From contig JANWYV010000006.1 in the NCBI GenBank assembly GCA_025055075.1, positions 62,001-126,000 of the forward strand: a DNA stretch of 64,000 nt, read 5' to 3'. The DNA comes from Blastocatellia bacterium (GTDB taxonomy: Bacteria; Acidobacteriota; Blastocatellia; HR10). The position numbers were made by a program, and so were the translations under genes. Shown piece by piece: positions 60,219-64,000 of the stretch. Positions within the stretch are counted from its first letter, which is position 1; each line of letters begins with the position of its first letter. The notes below the pieces were generated by a model that saw nothing but the letters and a program-made list of their open reading frames with translations, had not been told where the DNA came from and did no database searches.

Positions 60219-61477
60219 GCCGGATACCCTTCCTCGGTCACGCGCGCGAGAACGCGCGCCGAAAGCTCTGGGGTCAGGAACCCAGGCCGTCGAATGAATT
60301 CCGGATAAATGGCCAAGCGTTCTCGGAGTTCGAACCCTCGGACGCGCATTTGTTCGCGCAGCCATTCGATCTGAGGCCAGGGACGTTCAGGATTGATGTG
60401 ATCGGGCGTGAGCGGAGAAATCCCCCCCCAATCGTTGATTCCGGCATGAAGGAGGATGCCCATCGCCTCACTGGCTTGCGGCGAAGGCGACCATAGCGTC
60501 GAGGGGGCATCCGGAATGAGATTCGGGGGCACTTGAATGTTCATCCGCCCACCGAAGAGAAGGCGAGCGACGGCCACCGTGCGGGCTAGGTCTTCCACGG
60601 TCGGCTCCGGATGTGCGCGCATGGGGATGTTCGGTTTGGCCCGAAAGTTCTGGATGATGATCTCCTGAATATGCCCGTAGGTCTCGTGGATCGCGCGTAA
60701 CGCGAGGAGCGAATCCACGCGCTCCTCGAGGGTCTCCCCGATGCCGATGAGCAGGCCCGTCGTGAACGGGATGCGCAAACGTCCGGCATCGGCGATCGTG
60801 CGCAATCGAAGGCGCGGGTGTTTGTCCGGAGCGCGGGAATGCGGCCCACCTCGCCGCAGAAGACGCGGGCTCGCATTCTCCAGCATCAAGCCCATGCTCA
60901 CGCTCACCTCTTTGAGCGCGCGCAGATCGGCTTCGGTCATCACTCCCGGGTTCACGTGGGGCAACAATTCGGTCTCCGCCAACACGCGCGCGCACATGGC
61001 GCGCAAGTAGCCGAGCGTCGTCTCGTGTCCGAGTGCCGCGAGCGTCCGACGCATTTCGGGAAACGCTCGCTCCGGTTTATCGCCCAGGCTGAAAAGGGCT
61101 TCCTTGCACCCGAGTCGTTCCCCGGCCCGCGCGACGGCGAGCACTTCCTCGGGCGTCATCGTCTTCGCCTCGGGCTCCCCAGGATCCTTGCGAAACGTGC
61201 AATAGGCGCAATAGTCGCGGCACAGATTCGTGAGGGGAAGGAAGACCTTCTTGGAGAAGGTGATCGTGCGTCCGCGTTCGCGATCGCGGACTTCGGCCGC
61301 CGCCTCCAAAAGCGCCCACCACTCGTCCCCTTCAGCTTGAATGAGAAGCAAGGTATCTTCGCGGTCTAGGCGCTGACCCGCGCGCGCTTTCTTCAGCGCG
61401 GCGATGAAGGCGCGATAGAAACGTCGTTCCCCCCCGCGCGGTAGGACATGCGCGATGTCGCCGCCTCGCCCGCTCAT
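60215..61477 (-). CDS. cofG: FO synthase subunit 1 (CofG)
   Basis: A 420-residue radical SAM enzyme that closes the deazaflavin ring in FO synthesis. The cluster motif is C86-R-D-Y-C90-A-Y-C93. S-L-G-D-K-P-E, H-V-N-P-G, S-M-G-L-M-L-E-N and I-N-D-W-G-G-I-S-P are CofG-type. The N-terminal 60 residues are a helical extension. Its promoter faces that of the proline dehydrogenase gene. In a Gram-negative, non-actinobacterial context the pair suggests that deazaflavin is used either as F420 or as a photolyase antenna. Confidence 0.92.
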   Translation of the reverse strand: MSGRGGDIAHVLPRGGERRFYRAFIAALKKARAGQRLDREDTLLLIQAEGDEWWALLEAAAEVRDRERGRTITFSKKVFLPLTNLCRDYCAYCTFRKDPGEPEAKTMTPEEVLAVARAGERLGCKEALFSLGDKPERAFPEMRRTLAALGHETTLGYLRAMCARVLAETELLPHVNPGVMTEADLRALKEVSVSMGLMLENASPRLLRRGGPHSRAPDKHPRLRLRTIADAGRLRIPFTTGLLIGIGETLEERVDSLLALRAIHETYGHIQEIIIQNFRAKPNIPMRAHPEPTVEDLARTVAVARLLFGGRMNIQVPPNLIPDAPSTLWSPSPQASEAMGILLHAGINDWGGISPLTPDHINPERPWPQIEWLREQMRVRGFELRERLAIYPEFIRRPGFLTPELSARVLARVTEEGYPA

Positions 61478-61491
61478 CGTCGTGAGCGTTA

Positions 61492-61520
61492 ACTGTATCG
61501 CACTCGGACGATGTGCGCAA
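61492..61520 (-). promoter_or_regulatory. cofG: Promoter of cofG-cofH
   Basis: On the minus strand, TTGCGC (61520-61515), 17-base spacer, TACAGT (61497-61492). The predicted leader before ATG 61477 is about eight bases, and no ribosome site is visible. Confidence 0.5.
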
Positions 61521-61535
61521 ACGCGCGCCCCTCGT

Positions 61536-61565
61536 TTGTGAAATCTTCAGGCGACGCCGTAAAAT
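61536..61565 (+). promoter_or_regulatory. Promoter of the proline dehydrogenase gene
   Basis: TTGTGA (61536-61541), 18-base spacer, TAAAAT (61560-61565). It gives a leader of about 110 bases before ATG 61684; I could not match that leader to a known riboswitch. Confidence 0.6.
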
Positions 61566-61683
61566 TCGAGAGGGGCTATGCGAGGGTGCGGACGCGCGAG
61601 CTCTTGGGGCAACAGCCGAAGAACACGGCGAGAGTGTGCTGGCATCCCTCGCGCATCATGTTGGGCGTTTCGAGGAGCAGGCT

Positions 61684-62538
61684 ATGGACCTCTTCTTCCT
61701 GGCTCGCCGCTTCGTCGCGGGCGTGGATGTCGAAAGCGCCATCCGCGTCGTTCGGGGATTGAATGAGAGAGGGTTACAGGCGACGCTGGATTTCCTCGGC
61801 GAAAACGTTCGAGATCGCGAGCAGGCCGAGAAGGCCGTCGAGGCCTACGCTTCTCTCCTGGGGGAGATCGCGACGGCCGGCATCGAGTCGGACATCTCGG
61901 TGAAGCTCACGCAGCTCGGATTGGACATCAGCGAGCGATTCTGCGAGGAGAATATGGAGCGGCTTCTCTCCCGCGCCGCTGAATGTCGCAACTTCGTCTG
62001 GATCGACATGGAGGGATCAGCCTACACGCAGCGCACGTTGGACCTTTTCTTTCGCCTCTTTCGCACTCATCCCAATGTCGGTGTGGCCATTCAGGCCTAC
62101 CTCTATCGCAGCGAAGAGGACGTGCGCCGCCTCGCCGACGTGAGGGCGCGCGTGCGCGTGTGCAAGGGGGCGTACAAGGAGCCGAAGACGATCGCCTATC
62201 GGCGAATGCGCGACATTCGGCGAAATTTTCTTCGACTCGCCGAGATCCTCTTCGAGCGCGGGAGCAATCCGGCCATCGCCACGCATGACGAACAGCTCAT
62301 CGAAGCCGTCCAACGCATGACGATCGAGCGGGAGATCACCCCGGATCGCTTCGAGTTCCAAATGCTCTATGGGATTCGGCCGCGCTTGCAGGAGCGGTTG
62401 GCTCGCCAAGGCTATCGCGTGCGCGTCTATGTCCCCTTCGGGACGCACTGGTTCCCTTACTTCTCTCGTCGGCTGCGAGAGCGGAAGGAGAACATCTGGT
62501 TCGTCCTGAAGAATCTCTTCGAGTGGTCCCGCGCCTGA
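61684..62538 (+). CDS. Proline dehydrogenase (PRODH)
   Basis: A 284-residue flavin enzyme that oxidises proline to pyrroline-5-carboxylate and passes electrons to quinone. It is the short single-domain form. Motifs: A-R-R-F-V-A-G-V-D, I-S-V-K-L-T-Q-L-G-L, V-W-I-D-M-E-G-S-A-Y-T-Q, V-C-K-G-A-Y-K-E-P and F-E-F-Q-M-L-Y-G-I-R. ATG 61684 is chosen because GAGGAG lies six bases upstream; codons before it do not match the family. It fits catabolism of proline released by the DPP-IV-type peptidase. Confidence 0.9.
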   Translation: MDLFFLARRFVAGVDVESAIRVVRGLNERGLQATLDFLGENVRDREQAEKAVEAYASLLGEIATAGIESDISVKLTQLGLDISERFCEENMERLLSRAAECRNFVWIDMEGSAYTQRTLDLFFRLFRTHPNVGVAIQAYLYRSEEDVRRLADVRARVRVCKGAYKEPKTIAYRRMRDIRRNFLRLAEILFERGSNPAIATHDEQLIEAVQRMTIEREITPDRFEFQMLYGIRPRLQERLARQGYRVRVYVPFGTHWFPYFSRRLRERKENIWFVLKNLFEWSRA

Positions 62539-62552
62539 GGTCGCGCGTGCCT

Positions 62553-63074
62553 TCACCACACGACGGGCACGATGCGATTGGGGGGGACGCGGACGTAGCC
62601 GCGTTCCCGCGCGAAGCGAACGATCTCGCGCAGCAATTCGACATCGCGCTGGCAGTACGCGATGACGCGCGCGACTTCTCCGGCGCGCCACCATCGAACG
62701 GCGTCTTCCCCACTTCCGCTTTTGCTCCGCCCGAGCGTCGCCCGCACGAGCGATTCGAAGGGGACGCGCCGCGCGAGCTTCCGCATCAAGTCGGCATGCA
62801 GATCGAGCGATTTGAAGTAGAGTTTGCCCACAGGCCCATATCCGCTCAGGACGGAGAAATCGAAGCGCTCACCATTGAAGGTGATGATGCGGTCGAACGT
62901 CTCCAACTCGGCGATCAATCGTGGCGCGTCGGATTCGAACCAAGTGCGGAAGTCGTGTCCCTCATCCCACGTGACGGCGACGGAGAGGCCGAAGGCGCGG
63001 ATGTTCGTCCATCCGCCCGGGACCTCATGGGCCAATCGCTGCGTCTCTACATCGAGATAGATCTCGCGCGCCAT
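62553..63074 (-). CDS. RNase H-like 3'-5' exonuclease-fold protein
   Basis: A 173-residue protein of the RNase H-like (DnaQ/YprB) fold. The acidic metal set is readable: D8-x-E in Y-L-D-V-E-T, then D in F-N-G-E-R-F-D, and a final D in Y-C-Q-R-D-V-E. It is likely to be an exonuclease or a ribonuclease H-like nuclease; the target nucleic acid is unknown. It lacks the helicase-like or TPR parts that larger YprB proteins have. Its first 28 bases overlap the end of the acyltransferase gene upstream. Confidence 0.8.
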   Translation of the reverse strand: MAREIYLDVETQRLAHEVPGGWTNIRAFGLSVAVTWDEGHDFRTWFESDAPRLIAELETFDRIITFNGERFDFSVLSGYGPVGKLYFKSLDLHADLMRKLARRVPFESLVRATLGRSKSGSGEDAVRWWRAGEVARVIAYCQRDVELLREIVRFARERGYVRVPPNRIVPVVW

Positions 63075-63823
63075 GATGAAGCCGATGCGGATGACTCGGG
63101 AAGGGCAGAGGCGATCGCGCGACGCACCGTCGTCATCAGGACTTCCAGGGTCGCCACGCTATAGGCCGTCGTCGGAATCGGTTCGTGGACGATGACGCGA
63201 ACGCGCCCGGGCCGACAGCGCAGCGGTCCCTTGGGCATCACCTCGTAAGTCCCGCGAATCGTCACCGGCACGATCGGCACGCCCGCTTCTAGCGCCATGA
63301 GGAAGACTCCCTTCCGAAAGGGAAGCAGCGTTCCATCGGGCGTGCGCGTGCCTTCAGGATAGGCGAGGAAGCTCACGCCTCGCCGGAGCTTCTCGGCCGC
63401 TCGATGCAAGCTCTCGATCGCGCGTTCGCGGTTCGAGCGATCAATCGGCGCGCAGTCAATCCAATACAAACCCGGGTTGAGCAGCGGCCATCGAAACAGT
63501 TCCTTCTTGGCCAAAAACGCCATATCCCGCTCAAGCGCGATCAGCTGAATGAGCGGGTCGAGCAGGCTCTGATGATTCGACAGGAAGAGATACGTTTGGT
63601 GCGGATCGAGCCGCTCCAACCCGACGACCTCAAAGCGCACGCCGCTGAGCCAAAGCCCAATTCGAATGAAGAGCCGCGCGGGAGCATAGAGCACACGTTT
63701 TTGCCGAGAAAGCAGAAAGAGCGCGAACAGCACTGGAGCGATCACCGCTAAACTGAAGCCCCAGAAGGCGAACATCGCCCATCCTCTCGCCCGATCGCGC
63801 ATCGCGACGTGTGCTCCTTCCAT
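63047..63823 (-). CDS. 1-acyl-sn-glycerol-3-phosphate acyltransferase (PlsC)-family protein
   Basis: A membrane acyltransferase of about 258 residues that makes phosphatidic acid. One or two N-terminal helices (W-A-M-F-A-F-W-G-F-S-L-A-V-I-A-P-V-L-F) precede the acyltransferase domain. Motif I is N-H-Q-S-L-L-D, motif III is Y-P-E-G-T-R, and P-I-V-P-V-T-I is motif IV. The promoter at 63877-63849 rules out the longest frame. ATG 63823 or 63802 is the start; the latter has AAGGAG 11 bases upstream. Confidence 0.88.
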   Translation of the reverse strand: MEGAHVAMRDRARGWAMFAFWGFSLAVIAPVLFALFLLSRQKRVLYAPARLFIRIGLWLSGVRFEVVGLERLDPHQTYLFLSNHQSLLDPLIQLIALERDMAFLAKKELFRWPLLNPGLYWIDCAPIDRSNRERAIESLHRAAEKLRRGVSFLAYPEGTRTPDGTLLPFRKGVFLMALEAGVPIVPVTIRGTYEVMPKGPLRCRPGRVRVIVHEPIPTTAYSVATLEVLMTTVRRAIASALPESSASASSWRARSISM

Positions 63824-63848
63824 ACCCGACTTGAAACGCGTCGAGGAT

Positions 63849-63877
63849 ATGATAAACTCTCGCTCTCTGCCCGACAA
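63849..63877 (-). promoter_or_regulatory. Promoter of the plsC-type gene
   Basis: On the minus strand, TTGTCG (63877-63872), 17-base spacer, TATCAT (63854-63849). Transcription would begin near 63842, about 19 bases before ATG 63823. Confidence 0.7.
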
Positions 63878-63940
63878 CGGGAGGGCTGTAGAATGCGAGG
63901 CTTGGACGCTCTCAGACGAGATCCGGAAGGAGGGAAGGGG

Positions 63941-64000
63941 ATGAGGCGACTCCATGTTCTCTTCGTAATCGTGGGGCTTGTCCTGGGGACGATTGTTGTT
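63941..64000 (+). CDS. Start of an exported or membrane protein (cut by window edge)
   Basis: Only 20 codons are present. AAGGAGGG precedes the ATG at 63941. The visible residues are basic then strongly hydrophobic (L-H-V-L-F-V-I-V-G-L-V-L-G-T-I-V-V), like a signal peptide or membrane anchor. Nothing about its function can be said. Confidence 0.6.
   Translation, partial: MRRLHVLFVIVGLVLGTIVV

Noticed and set aside
61684-62538. Bifunctional PutA
   Set aside because: Only the proline dehydrogenase domain is present; the frame ends after 284 residues and no aldehyde dehydrogenase gene follows in the window.

Overview
This 64 kb window is a dense, GC-rich (roughly 60%), Gram-negative bacterial chromosome segment. 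It has about 63 protein genes, one tmRNA, and no tRNA, rRNA, insertion sequence, prophage or CRISPR array that I could see. No gene-free stretch exceeds 300 bases. Outer-membrane biology is clear: TonB/ExbB/ExbD, apolipoprotein N-acyltransferase, a periplasmic PPIase lipoprotein, a soluble lytic transglycosylase and MurJ. The gene mix suggests a possibly thermophilic member of Acidobacteriota: secreted S9 and S46 dipeptidyl peptidases, a glutamine-cyclotransferase, glucosylglycerate synthesis, F420-type CofG/CofH, an NFACT/RqcH homologue, and a TonB with a Gly-Gly-Val-Pro linker. That placement is inference from gene content and was not tested.

Layout. 1-4500: end of a His-rich metal-transport membrane protein, then a DPP-IV-like peptidase, glutaminyl cyclotransferase and a cobalamin-binding-like protein. 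4600-9040: two small orphan genes, the gpgS-like/phosphatase pair for glucosylglycerate, and murJ facing them. 9.2-17.5 kb: S46 dipeptidyl peptidase, zinc-ribbon/RDD membrane protein, RqcH, an orphan, a DHH phosphoesterase and an M23 peptidase. 17.5-19.5 kb (minus): HD-domain protein, folD and a PPOX-family protein. 19.6-30.3 kb (plus): lytic transglycosylase, SnoaL-like protein, YraN, polyprenyl diphosphate synthase, two orphans, the NfeD/SPFH membrane pair, a SPOR protein and lnt. 30.3-39.3 kb (minus): ispA, xseB and xseA with their own promoter, amino-acid permease, M28 peptidase, NAD-type isocitrate dehydrogenase, amidohydrolase and an orphan. 39.3-46.8 kb (plus): aldo/keto reductase, zinc CDF transporter, tmRNA, coiled-coil protein, rph, prmC, HIT protein, a dapF-like gene, DUF2007 and comF. 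46.8-54.3 kb: PPIase lipoprotein, rpmB, ridA, spoT/relA, then the tonB-exbB-exbD-exbD-TPR operon ending at a clear intrinsic terminator. 54.4-61.5 kb (minus): cofG-cofH, then tgt-yajC-secD-secF. 61.5-64 kb: proline dehydrogenase, RNase H-like protein, a PlsC-type acyltransferase, and the start of another exported or membrane protein.

How it works together. Several modules fit a peptide-scavenging heterotroph: secreted exo- and dipeptidases, aminopeptidase, amino-acid permease, proline dehydrogenase and a TonB energiser. Translation quality control is prominent: tmRNA, RqcH, PrmC, L28 and the stringent-response synthetase. The most unusual observation is a DapF-family protein in which both catalytic cysteines are serines. 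A second is a repeated promoter signature, TTGnnn-17/18-TGC-TAnnnn, together with several promoters placed so close to start codons that the mRNAs should have almost no leader.
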